The position numbers were made by a program, and so were the translations under genes. The notes beneath the pieces are model-generated. The model was not told the DNA's origin. It made no database searches and saw only the letters and a list, made by a program, of their open reading frames with translations. A stretch of DNA of 64,000 nt from Entrophospora sp. SA101 (lineage: Eukaryota; Glomeromycota; Glomeromycetes; Entrophosporales; Entrophosporaceae), in the NCBI GenBank assembly GCA_958430865.1, contig CAUDNR010004145.1, forward strand, positions 98,656-162,655, in the 5' to 3' direction. This document shows, one piece after another, positions 35,430-47,127 of the stretch (its first letter is position 1; every line of letters starts with the position of its first letter).

Positions 35430-37262
35430 CAGACATGTGAATCAAGGAAAAATTTGCCTAATCTTCCAAACTGTTGTAATAAATTCTATTGCACCACTAA
35501 AGGACTCAATATCTTCTGGTATGTGATAGAGTTCGCTTTTGTTAATATGAGTTACATAACCAGCTGGGAGATCCAGCATCATAATCATTAAAACTAGACC
35601 TGCAAAATATATAAAATTTAAACAATCACATCCACAAATGATTCTGAATAATCTATATTACAAGTGCAAGAGGTAATAATAAAATAATGATATTATACTG
35701 GCATGAATATAACCCACTGTTTCCATTTTTTCCATTTTTTTCTAGATTCCAATCTGTATTCTTACATAAGCTAATAAACATATCACACATCATCTTTGGA
35801 AGCTTTAATCTCGACTCATAAAGCCACTTGGTTGCACCTTGTCATTTGTAGTGCTTTCCAGCCTCGGAACCTCCAAATTCAAGTTTTATCCCCCTGACAA
35901 CTTTCTAATTATTGCATCGCCTTTTCTACCCATTTTTTTTTGGGTATCCATAGTACAGTTTCTGTTTTTTTGATCGGAGCTTGCAAGGCTTGATGATTCA
36001 CCCCTAATAGAGGTTGCAATTAACAGAACATTCATGTGATTCTAGAATCTTTCACCATTATTACTTACCAAGTAATATCAACGTTTAGTATATTATCAAA
36101 GGTTCTATTGATAATGGGACCCCAGACATTAATGTTGTACCAAGCTTTGTAATGATCCAAAGAGAAAGCATTTGGAGTGCATTCATATTGTCATACCCTG
36201 CAAATGAAGCAAATGAAATCATCTTGCACTGAATAATCATTCATATGTTGATATAACTTTAGTACTATACTTACAGGCTGTGAACTGAATACTTAAGGGT
36301 ATCCACTTCAAAGTTGTATCCTTCGTGATCAATTTATTTCATGATTTTTCTTATTTCTTTGATGTTATTCTATAAAATATGTTAACAATTAGATGACAAC
36401 AACTTTCAACAATGTTTTTAAACCAACCTTATTACAAAAATGTGCTAGATTTCCATAAAGTTTGGAGCTTAAGTCTGGATCTTCTTTAACATTTGTTTCC
36501 TTAATTCCTGAGGAAAAAAGATTCCTTTGATTATTGGGTCATCTATATTTATAGTAAATGAATGAATTAAGCTATTGCATATTAAACAAGTTAGCTATTA
36601 GATTCATAAGATCCATGAGGAAATTCTAAAAATATTAACCCAATAAACTTACTGCTTTGTTAAATCAGGAACGCATTCATATAAAGTGTCCTCCACAACT
36701 ATACATGCAGCCCAAAGTATTTTGACACTGTCATAAAGGGGGTTACACGTGTAGTAAAGGGGTGTTACACTTATGTTTTTAATAGTGAATGCTGTAATTA
36801 ATTTCTACTTTCTACCATCAAAATTGGAATAATTTTGACCATTAAAATCACCAAACCAATTTGGGCTGCATGTATATCCACAACTCTGCCTGTGGATTTG
36901 AGCTTCCACCTCAGATTGTCTTTCATTTTATATATTCTTTATCAAATGTCTTTTTGAGATCCAATTTAATTTCATTTTCCACTTTGTCAGAAGTTCACAG
37001 TAATCAGGAGTCATTTCCCCACTTTCCATATTGTGTAGTTTACTTTTAATCTGCCTGGTTGAAACTTCATTATCCTAACACATTAAAATACAAAATAGTG
37101 TTCTATTGATTTCAGGTTTCTAGCTAATGAATGTTCTGTCATTAACAGTTCCAATTGTTAGAGTACCTCCTGTAAATGTATTTTGAATACTAATTGAAGG
37201 TGATTTTTCAGATTCGCAATTCAACACCCAATCCCTAGCAAGTTTGTGATCACATAGCATGA
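35430..37262 (-). pseudogene. Decayed gene of an uncharacterised fungal family
   Basis: Exon-like pieces read in order down the minus strand: DHKLARDWVLNCESEKSPSI (near 37200-37260), SGEMTPDYCELLTKWKMKL (near 36970-37030), then EFGGSEAGKHY and TKWLYESRLKLPKMMCDMFISL (near 35760-35900), and GLVLMIMMLDLPAGYVTHI with HIPEDIESF (near 35480-35600). The combination of the GGSEAGK, LKLPKMMCDMF and MMLDLPAGYV blocks is, in my recollection, typical of an unnamed protein family abundant in early-diverging fungi. In-frame stops interrupt it. Function unknown. Confidence 0.5.
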
Positions 37263-38289
37263 AAACTTGGAGAATTAGTAATATTCTTAATTAGCATATC
37301 CCTAGTTTCATCTATTTTCTATCCCACCAGGTCGGCTTAGAAGGTCACCTGTGCCCCAATACTAGCTTCATGGCTTGGCTTAGAAGGCTTGAATGACGAA
37401 GAGCTTAGAAGGTCTTCAGCACGCCACCAATTTTTATATATTTATAACAACAATGAAAAAGTCCAATATTTCCTATATTTATAAAGCAGTTCCAGTGCTT
37501 TCTCACGCTTTGGGCCTTTCCTCAGTATTAACGATTTTCTCTAGGCACTTAACATAAAGACTTAACTTCGCTCTTGTTGTTTTCTTTTAAAACATCTTCA
37601 ATATTCCATTTTGACAGCTTGTGATCAAAGTATTGATGCATTTTTTTTTTTTTTTTGAAAGTGTTTTTAGTATATACAAACGGTTTCATTGGCCAAATTT
37701 TATCAATCTTTCAAATCATCACACAAATTTAATTTTTTGACTGGTTTGAAATTTTTCTAAAAAATAAAAGAATTTATTTTCATGATAACATTCATGATCA
37801 ATATATATTTTTCTTCATGTGAAAAAGTACAAGGTATGATGGAATTATTTGTGATAGTATTATTACCCATTAGTTGAAAAGGGGGGATATTGATGTTGAT
37901 TTTTTTGATGATCACATAACAATAATTAATCACTTAACTGTAGACTGAATAACTATTATTTTGGCAGAACCAACCATTGAATATGCAAGTTAACATGGAA
38001 AAAAATATGTTCGCCTAAATGTTAAAATGATGTTTCAATTAATTGAATTTTTTCTTTAATGTTTGTTTTTGAAAATTTATCTAAAAGTTAAAGTAATAAA
38101 ATGATAAAATGATAATAAAAAATATACAAAACCATTATCTTAACAAATCAACCATTGAATATGCAAGTTAGCATGGAAAAGAATATGTTGCCTAAATGTT
38201 AAAATGATGTTTCAATTAATTAAGTTTTCTTGTTTCAAAACCTATCTAAAAAAATTAAAAATAATAAAATAATATCACCAAGTTAGTAT
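37263..38289. other. Intergenic with an imperfect tandem duplication
   Basis: 37320-37440 contains three GCTTAGAAGG motifs. 37440-37900 is AT-rich, with a T run at 37640-37660. 37971-38275 holds the duplicated unit listed separately. No gene is recognised. Confidence 0.45.
37971..38275. repeat. Imperfect tandem direct repeat, period about 178 bp
   Basis: CAACCATTGAATATGCAAGTT followed by a CATGGAAAA...ATATGTT...GCCTAAATGTTAAAATGATG block starts at 37971 and again at 38149. The copies differ by scattered substitutions and small indels, and the second is shorter. Confidence 0.8.
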
Positions 38290-39080
38290 CTATTTCTTCA
38301 TCGACATTATAATTATCATTGTTATTATTGTTAAGTACAGATTTATTTTTTTTCTTTGAATTCGATCCAAGATTTGATTGCCCCTACAACCCTGGCGTCA
38401 GATTTTGTCATATGGTTATAATAATTTTCTACTGCTTTGTTCGAGATAACCTTTATTTTTTTCTCCTTTCTAAGATTGCTCACAACTTCAGTAATCATAT
38501 CAGCCTTGGAGTAATATTTTTCTCGCATAGTCTCGTCGAAAAGCTTCTTGAAATTTTGCACGAGTTGATCTGAAGTTCATCTTGAAGCTGAAATGATACA
38601 AAAATATTTGATTTACTATGGGCATCTCACCAAAGACAACAGATATTTATACATTGAAATAATCTTACCTCGAGAACTGCTTGAACTATTATTGCTTGAA
38701 AGATTTCTTGGATAATTAGTTGGGGTATTTTCTTCCTGGAATCTTTGTTGGATCTCTTCACTGAACAAAGAAATTTTTTCGGAAAGTTCGTCTATTTTAT
38801 TAAGAAACTCTTCAATTTTATTATAAAGCTCATCAATTTTTTATCAATTTCTTCAGATATATTATCAATTTTTTTAGAATGTTTTTTTGTTTCTCCTTCA
38901 ATAAATCAAGATCCATATCAATCCGTTGTTTAAATATGTAGAAAACAAAGCATGCAACGGTAATGAATAGGTATATGAAGAATTTTTTTCCAAATATAAG
39001 TGTTACGGTGAGGATCAAGATAGGAATTATTCTCTAATGGCATTTTTGCGAGGGTTTCGAGAAATTCAGTTGACGTCATC
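38290..39080 (-). pseudogene. Coiled-coil membrane protein gene, frame-broken
   Basis: Reading down the minus strand from an ATG near 39078 (MTSTEFLETLAKMPLENN), a hydrophobic segment FFIYLFITVACFVFYIF follows in another frame. Next come a heptad-rich coiled coil (NISEEIDKK, DELYNKIEEFLNKIDELSEK, SLFSEEIQQRF) and a Ser-rich linker. Across a probable intron (about 38587-38670) lies KLFDETMREKYYSKADMITE. Frame shifts fall next to A/T homopolymers near 38850 and 38885. Either the gene is decayed or the assembly miscounts those runs. No family is recognised. Confidence 0.45.
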
Positions 39081-39879
39081 TAAAAATGGTATCAATTAGT
39101 ACGATGGTTTTTTTATAATACGTGGGAACAAGCATCCTACATACCTTTGATTTGATGAATGTAAGAATGATATTTAATATGATTTATTTATTAACGTGTT
39201 TTTTAACTAATTTACTATGTTTTATTGATTTATTTATTAATGTGTGTTTTTTTGATTAATTTACGACGTTTAATTGATTTACTACGTTTTATTTATTAAC
39301 GTGGGTTTGATTAATTTAACAAATTTTTATTGTATTTATTCGAATGTTATAGTTATGAAGTAGAAAAATTATGCGAATTCGAGCTGTTTTTATACGTATT
39401 TCAGAATCTCTCTGGAGTTGATTGTCGATCTGCTATGGGTAAATGCCATTAAAGTTATCAAGAATCATTGGTTTTTTTTCAGAATTACATACTAGCCAGG
39501 AAAAAGTTTCGATTTTTTTTTTCCTTGGATACTATATTTTAACCTAGACAACCTAGATGAATATAGAATAACAAGTTGAAAACAAAATAGAACACTTTCT
39601 CCTATATCAATCTGTCCAGTTTGGCATAATTTTTTATCTGGACGGAATTCCTTCCGTTTTTATATCATTTCATGCTATACTTGGTAGCAAAAAAAAGATA
39701 ACGTGTTTTAACGAGAGGAGTTAAAGAATACAATCCTATGAACAAATAATTTTTTCTATTTATCTTAGAATAAAGGCGTATCTTAGGTTAAAATTGAATT
39801 TATGCTGATGATAATCATAATATTAAACATTTATAAAGAAGGCATTAACTAATTAATCGCCAGAAAGAAAAATATAATA
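39081..39879. other. Intergenic, no gene recognised
   Basis: AT-rich. 39170-39330 contains repeated TTTATTGATTTATTTATTAA/CGTG-type phrases. Nothing coding or RNA-like is visible. Confidence 0.45.
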
Positions 39880-40285
39880 ATGTTTCTACAATTGACTCCA
39901 GTGAGTATCGAGTCCTTTAAAAAAGGGAAATGATTGCCTCAATGATATTTTTGATGCACTCATTGTTATTCCTATAGCAAACATAGATGTTAAAGAAGCA
40001 CTCATGGATATCATTAAAGCATCCATTGATAATAATGCTAGGTTTAAAGAGTTAGAAAATGATGATAGAGAGTATGATGAAAGTTATCGGAGGAATAAAG
40101 AAAGATTTCTGGAGCATGAAGAAAGATTGTGGAAGTATGTAAAAAGAACGGACCCAAAAAGACAAAAATTTCAATCTAAATGTATTCAAATCAGCAAGGA
40201 AATTCTTGATGAGAATCCAATAGTTGATTATTGTCCTCCTTTTCTGAATGGATTGAAGTTATATGTCTTTTTCCCAAATAATTGA
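39880..40285 (+). pseudogene. Small hypothetical gene with one probable frameshift
   Basis: An ATG at 39880 opens MFLQLTPVSIESFKKG, and the adjacent frame continues NDCLNDIFDALIVIPIANID through to a stop at 40285 (about 130 aa in all). The two join if one A is removed from the A6 run near 39919-39924. The body is charged and helical (RRNKERFLEHEERLWKYVKR). The family is not recognised. The break could be a homopolymer miscount instead of true decay. Confidence 0.4.
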
Positions 40286-41708
40286 ATTGTGTTATCTATA
40301 GAAGTAAGTCAATCTTGTATTCATAGTTCCAATTTACATTATCAATAGAAGGAATTTTTTTGTCGTCTTTTGCAATAAATGTAGAAAAATTCAAATCGGA
40401 AATTATGCTTTGATAAGCCAGCAAGTGAGATAACAATTCAGCACTTTGTGTATTGAAGTCAACAGCATCACTAAAAGTCCATCGTTATGGACGTCAATAA
40501 TGATCACTAAAAAGCATACTTTTTTCGTCAACATTTTCGTGTCGTCACTAATGCTCCACTATAATGGTCCCAAAAATGACGACGAATTCATAAACCAATC
40601 ATAGTCCAAAGCGGGGCTCAAATATGACGATGAATTCATTAACCAATTGTAATTCAAATCGGGACCCAAAGCAGGAATCGAAGTCAACGCAGTGGTTTAA
40701 ATTTATGGAAAAAAAATAAAAAATCCAGACAAGAGCTTAAAAATACGAATCAAACTCAAATCAGCCATAACCCAAAAGGGCTGGTTCGACGGCACAACCC
40801 ATGCCATAACCTACAAAAAGTACAACGCAAATGCAAACCAATCGTAATTCTAAGTGGTTATAACCTAATCACATAACCTAGACCAAGTGTGTATAACCTA
40901 AGTATATAACATTATTATGTTGTGTACTTAGGTTATACCCAATAACCAAGAAAAAGTCATTGAAGAAATTGTTAACAATTACTACAATCTGAAAATGAAA
41001 AGCACTGGGAAGCATCAAAGTGAAAAGAAAGCCATCATTGGTCAAATGAGAAGTGGAGAAAACTTTGGAGATAGACCTGCTTAAGGTTGCTTGCCGAAAC
41101 TCATCCAGAAATCAATCAGCGGGGTTTCCGCTAATTGTTTATTAGAGTTTCGGCAGAGTTTCGCATTTTGAGGTTTCGCCATTTCGGCATGGTTTCAACA
41201 GGATTTTTGATAAGATTTAATATAGTTTTGCTGTGGTTTCAGCAATTACTAAGGAGGTTTCGCCCATAACCTTAGGTGGTTCCGATTTAGCATAACAAAT
41301 CTTACTTGTTAAAAACAATAATTAAGCATGTTATTTAGAATTTATTTATTGGTGGTTGAAAAAAATAAAAATTTATAATTATATAATTATGTACATAAAG
41401 TTCTCATTCTTACGAAAAGAAAAATATTATTATTATTAACCTTTTCAATCATTGTCTTTCATTATCCTATATTAATGTTTAATATGCTAATTTTCTTTTT
41501 CGATTTTTTCCCACACTTTTATGATCTTTGATTTGCTCCTTTTTTTTATGTTAATCAGTCAATAATCAACATGCATGCATGTGTTTGCAACAAAAATCTT
41601 TTTGGTGTTCCGAATTATTCCGCATTAATATAAATATGTTTAGGTTCATTTTAAGATTTTTTTTCAAAAAAGTCAAATACTAATTAATTAGCAATAATAT
41701 TAATAATA
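40286..41708. other. Intergenic with short tandem and motif repeats
   Basis: 40574-40661 holds two copies of a 50-bp unit (ATGACGACGAATTCATAAACC / ATGACGATGAATTCATTAACC). 40780-40925 repeats ATAACCTA. 40935-41083 has an open plus frame of unknown nature (EKVIEEIVNNYYNLKMKS). 41095-41280 repeats GGTTTCGGC/GTTTCGCC-type phrases. The end is the 5' flank of FBP1. Confidence 0.5.
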
Positions 41709-41878
41709 ATGTCTGAAGTCAAGGTTACAACTGATATTATCACATTGACAAGACATGTTCTTGATGAACAACGTAAATATAAAGATGCAAGTGGAGATTT
41801 GACCACCCTGTTAAATGCGATTCAACTTGGTTGTAAATTTGTAGCTACTAACGTTAGAAAAGCTAGACTTTTAAATTT
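41709..41878 (+). CDS. FBP1: Fructose-1,6-bisphosphatase, first exon only
   Basis: The exon starts with MSEVKVTTDIITLTRHVLDE and contains SGDLTTLLNAIQLGCKFVA and NVRKARLLN, the conserved N-terminal helix region of fructose-1,6-bisphosphatase, the gluconeogenic enzyme. A splice donor (TTT|GTGAGT) follows at 41879. The rest of the gene is missing: 18 bases later the assembly enters a 10-N gap, and the sequence beyond it is duplicated MON2 flank. The true continuation is presumably elsewhere in the assembly. Confidence 0.9.
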
Positions 41879-41896
41879 GTGAGTAATAAATATAAT

Positions 41897-41906
41897 NNNN
41901 NNNNNN
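41897..41906. other. Assembly gap, 10 N
   Basis: Ten Ns, which look like a placeholder of unknown true size. It separates FBP1 exon 1 from a near-identical copy of 2881 onward. Confidence 0.99.
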
Positions 41907-42893
41907 ATAAATGAATGTTTTATGGTATTATGCCTGAATAAGTAATTCGAATATTCGCGCCATTACTTTTGCCGGGGACTGTAGTTTTTCTTTTATTTTT
42001 CTTCTTGGTACTGGTTTTATTTTTATTTTTTTTATTTTTCTTGCTGGCACTGGTTTTATTTTTCTATCTTCCTTTGGGCAATCCTTTTGTATTGTTTGAA
42101 GTCCTAGCTTTAAGCGCCCCTGCAAGAGAGCATGGACTTTCGTATCTCTTGAACGCGTTTTTTAAAGTTGGCGAAATTATTTAATTAATACTTCTTCATG
42201 AGCCTTAATTTATTTATTCCAAGAATTGTTTTGCTTAAATAATATTAAATCATTGAGGGGTTAGAATGTACAGGTTACATCCATGAGCTGGCTTAAGTGA
42301 CTGAGTGATGATTAAATGACCGAGGGATTAAATGCCCAAGGGATGATTAAATATGATTAAATGATTGCAAAATAACCTTGGCATGAAGAAAGTGTCGGTT
42401 CCTAAACTTGTTTAGCATTTGCTAACTCTTTTTTTATTTTTTTATTTTTCTCTTTATATCTACTGCTATTATTTCTATTTATAATCCTGTTGTCGTGTAA
42501 TCCGTTATTACAAGCACATAGTCAATGTCTAGTTGTGCTGGCTGTTGTGGCAATGATGGTCATGTGCACGTTAGTATTCGAATAAGGTTTATCTTATTCA
42601 GATCAAACGAACCAAAACGAATTAAGACTAACATTAAGCATTTCTCCTTCTCAAAATTCTATGGATCAATGTGATATTTAGTACTGATGAGGAAGATGAA
42701 GAAGAATCATTGGGGGCAAGTGAATGAGAACAATGTTTAAATGGTAAAAAATGGCATAAATCTAGTAGTGTTAGACTAATAAGTTTGGAATTTATGTTTT
42801 TGATTTTGAAAATATAGAAATTAATATACATATTTTACAAAAATATCTATATATATTATACATTATGAAATAATTAATAATCTATTAATAATT

Positions 42894-43070
42894 TTATTTT
42901 TTCTTGGTCTCACCATTCCCAATTCCAACTTTTCTATCACCATTATTGTTTTTGGCATCCTTTAATTCTGATATTAAAGTCTTGACTAAACTTTTTAGTG
43001 CAGCGACTTCTGAATCAAATGTTGTGAATCTAGTATTTAAATTTTTAATTAATTCATCGTTTCTTATCAT
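42894..43070 (-). CDS. Second copy of the 58-aa ORF
   Basis: Same ORF as at 3868-4044, carried along in the duplication. Coding status is as uncertain as for the first copy. Confidence 0.2.
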   Translation of the reverse strand: MIRNDELIKNLNTRFTTFDSEVAALKSLVKTLISELKDAKNNNGDRKVGIGNGETKKK

Positions 43071-43595
43071 TTGAATTGTAAAAAAAAATAGACTTTTGGT
43101 GCGAATTGTAAAAAATGGACCTCTTCACCTAACTTTTTTAGTTTAGGATAGGAACATACTCTATTTTAAGAAATTTTATTTCCTGGATTAGAAATGATAT
43201 TCTAAAATTTGCCAGGTTTTGCTGTATAGCCTCTCAAAACGAAGTCGCTGTTTCTGATGAGAATTCTTTAGAAATGCTAATGGAAAATTGGAAAGGACCC
43301 AAGCCTTTTACAATATAAATAAATATTCTTTAATAAAAAATGAATTGGATATTTTATTAAAGATCCAGAATTATTTTATGAAAGATTCCCAATTATTGAT
43401 TATTATTAAATTATCTTTATTAAAAAATAACTATTGATTATTATTAAAGTTTGGAAATCACAAAATTTATTAATTTATTTCTATCTTTTCTAACAAATTA
43501 TTCTAATGATGGCAATAAAATAAATAATAAAAAATTTTTTTCAAGTTTTATAATGTATTATTATCATAATAATTAATGTGAAGAATTAGAAATAT
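43071..43595. other. Duplicated MON2 3' flank
   Basis: Copy of 4045-4569, AT-rich, with the same short coding-like remnant. No additional feature. Confidence 0.5.
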
Positions 43596-46500
43596 TTAAT
43601 ATATTTCTAATTCATTACCAATCTTCTTTAAACATTCCTTTAACAAAACAGTTATGTTTTTTTCAGGAATGGAAATAGCCTCGCAAATAACTGGATATAA
43701 ATAAAATAAATGTGCATTCGATCCTGATAAAATTTCTTTTTTCAATAAACCTGTTAAATTAACAAGAATAATAATTCATTGTTATCAGTATATTAAATAT
43801 ATATAATTAATCTTGTTTTTTTTAAAAAAAATTTACTTTTTTTAGAATTTCCATCTTCAAAGTTTAATACATTTGTACGAAATTGTAATTTAATCAGTTG
43901 TTGTAAGATTAACAAGATTTCATCGTTTTGTACCCTGGAAGCAAGATTAAGGCTTGTAAATCATCATGTAAAAGTAAACAAATAAAATACTTTTATATAT
44001 AAAAAGGAAATATTCCAAATATTAATTAACCTTGAAAATGGATATTTTCCATGTAGCGGTTGATCAGCTGTATACTTTTTTATTGCAGAGGCACATCGTT
44101 CTAAAAGTATTGGTGCTGCAACTTGTGCAATACGATGACTCGCATCACTTTCATCTATATATTATTTGTGTGTTGAAAATATGTGACATGGTTTTTTATT
44201 ATTTGTCAAATGAAAAAAATCTTATGTGCAAAATTTTTTACCTTCTTCACCTTGTTCACCTTGTTCAGAACATAAATCAAATAAACATTGTAAACAAGCA
44301 TATGCAAATCTTTCTCTTATTACAGGAATAACTTTGGCAGTTGTGCCTTCAACTTTGTCTGCTAATTTTTTACTCTGAAATGATGATGATAAATCATTTG
44401 TTGAAGATAACGTATTATAATTATTTTCTCTCTCATCTATAAAAGTATCATAAAGTTTTGAGCCTTCTTTTAAAGTTTCCACCATACTTTTGATTAGTTC
44501 TTGTGGTACATATGGATGACCAATATGAACTATTACTTCAGATTGTAATCTAAATAGAAACTTCATATCAAATGCTTCATCTATATCTTGTTGTTCGAGG
44601 TTCTGCGAATCTGATATTTTGCTATACAATATATATATTTAATATATATTTAATAATTCTTTTTTAAAATAAATAAATACATTATATATATATATTCACC
44701 TATTTGTTAATAATGCATCATGAAGAACATCTACTAATTGTTTCCATATATTAACAAAACATTCTTTTTTGATTTCTGCAAAGAATATTTATATAATTAA
44801 TTACAATAATAAATTTTTTTCATAAAATCAAAAAACTATTAATTTACCATCTCCAAGGTTTTTTAACACAACTAATCCATTTTTTACTACTTCTAAAAAT
44901 GAATCTGTGGCAATTTTCCAAAGTTCGACATTTTTACCTGAAGGTGGACACTTATATTTTAATTTCATAGGAACACCATACGCCTAAATTTTTATATAGT
45001 TTTATTTTATTGTTAAATATATACATAGTTGTTATTATTATTGTAAAATTCCAAGTAAAATAGTTAATTCATACCCAAATAATTTTTGCAAATACTTCTT
45101 CTGAATATATCCCTTTATCATCTGTAAATTTTTTAAATAGATCCTTAACAGTATGCATCACAGTTTTTGAAAATACAATATAAGTTATTGTGTCATAAGA
45201 TTTTTTGGAAGGCATTCCTTCTTCTTTAAAAAATGTAGTGTTATTATTGGTGGCAATAGTAGAATCACTAGCAGTAACAATAGTGGCAGTGCTTTGTGAG
45301 TGGTTCTTTTGTTTAAAATATCCAATTCCTTCTTTAATACTTTTATTATTTTCTTCATTATAAATTTTCAAAAATGCTAATGTTATATAATCCGCTAAAC
45401 TGCTTAAGACTGCCGCAGGAGCACCTGGCACATTTAAATTTAATATATTGATTACTTCCAAAACTGCTTCTTGCAAAGCAGTTAGATAATCACAATCTGA
45501 TTTATAAGAAGGACTATGGGGATAAGTCAAAATCCCATGGATGACTTTTAATAATCTTTTTATTTTACTAATCTCAAAATCAACCTGAATCACATTGTAT
45601 AGATCAGTAAAAGTCCAAATAAATGCCGTAAGAGTATCTTGATTGAATTGTGAAGAGATTAACTTTGATGACGATACAACACCTTCTGAAATTTCTATTT
45701 CCTTCTTATTATCGTTGTCATTGTCAACGTTTGATTTTGTAATAATAACCAGACCTATTCTTTCCCAAACCTCCCACGCAGTTTGCCACATTGGTAAAAT
45801 TTTTTCCTTCAATTCATCATTATGAACATCATCACTTGCAAATTGAATCATAGTGTTTAATGATTTAATAGCTGAAATTGCTACTTCATGACTAGAATGT
45901 AGACAAGAATCTTGTAAATGTGAAAGGAAAAAACTCCAAGCTTGATTAAAATCATCTAAATTTACCAGAATATGTAAAAAGTTTTTAAATATACCGGATA
46001 CACCACTTAATACTAGAACCTTTGTCTCATCCCATTGTTTATCTGCAGTATTACGAGAATGATGTATCATGAAACCAGTAAATTCTTTTTGTGAAGAAGG
46101 TTTATCATTCGAAGCACCATTATTTTGCTGATTCATGACCTTAACAGCTTTCTCAGATGCATTTTTAACTGAATCCAATAAAGGAAACAAAACTTTCCAG
46201 ATACATGCATGCCACATCTGAGACCCCAATACAGATCCATTCATATCAATAGTACGAAATAAAGTTTGATTTGCTCCATTTCTTACTTCAAATCGAACAT
46301 CTGAACAAATCTTTGCAAGTTGTAACAATAACAACATCCAGAGAGCATTCATGGTATTGTTACTTAATTCCCCATGAATGGCATTTTCTATTATCTGTTC
46401 GATATCTTCATTTCCAATTTTCCAAAAACAATCATGTTGGTCTCCTTGAGCCTTTACCATTTCTGATCTTTTGGTCTGTATAAAATCAGAAACATTCCAT

Positions 46501-47127
46501 AATAATGTTATAGCAGTTAAACTGATATTTAAATCATCCATTTGTAAACCAAATGCCCCCAATGTATTTATGCATTGCTTCAAACACTCGGGTGAAAGCA
46601 ATGATAAAAAGTCGGAGCAAATTAGCTGTAAACAAGGAAATGCCACACGAACTAAACCAGATAATTTGGAACTAGAAATACCAATGGTTGAGGTACCTGC
46701 AATAGTAATACTGTCAGAGCTGGCAGTGTAACCTTCATCCTCGCCACTTTCTAATGGTGTGCACACACTTTTAATCATATCAAAAATTCTGCTCCACCCA
46801 TGAGTAAATGAATGCCCAGAATTTTGTAATAATTTATCCAAGGTTTCCAATCCCATTTTTTGAACTTCAATGTAGAATCCTTTATTATTTGTTTGAGAAT
46901 TTCTTTCTGGGTTATTAACTAATTGATTGATCGCAAGAAGTAATTGCATTTGAATTCGTTCATCATTTTCCATTTGTACAGATTCTGCATAATTCATTGA
47001 TGAAATAACAATGTCTGCTAAAGTTTCACAAGCTTGCAAACGGATTAGCTGTGGAGTTGAAATATAATTTGCTATGATGATTAGATGTGAAATAATTAGG
47101 TCCCATATAAGAGAAGGCTCCTGAACA
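43596..47127 (-). pseudogene. MON2: 3' half of MON2, second copy, 5'-truncated
   Basis: Exons 11-16 and most of exon 10 of MON2 repeat here (offset 39026), with the same stop. The gene is cut at 47127, just after the exon-10 block that reads VVQEPSLIWD on the minus strand. Nothing upstream supplies the first nine exons. From 46994 to 47127 the sequence differs from the first copy at roughly one base in ten and lacks nine bases (PQT-type codons). This stretch therefore comes from a diverged MON2 relative, not from the same template as the rest. Confidence 0.85.

Larger units (their letters stand above)
41907..46993. repeat. Segmental duplication of 2881 to about 7967, direct
   Basis: Constant offset of 39026 bp. 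The block starts 75 bp before the end of the truncated Tc1/mariner copy and ends within MON2 exon 10. Over this length I saw almost no differences; one is at 46790 versus 7764, where a T/G change turns Ile into Arg in MON2. From about 46994 identity drops abruptly. Confidence 0.92.
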
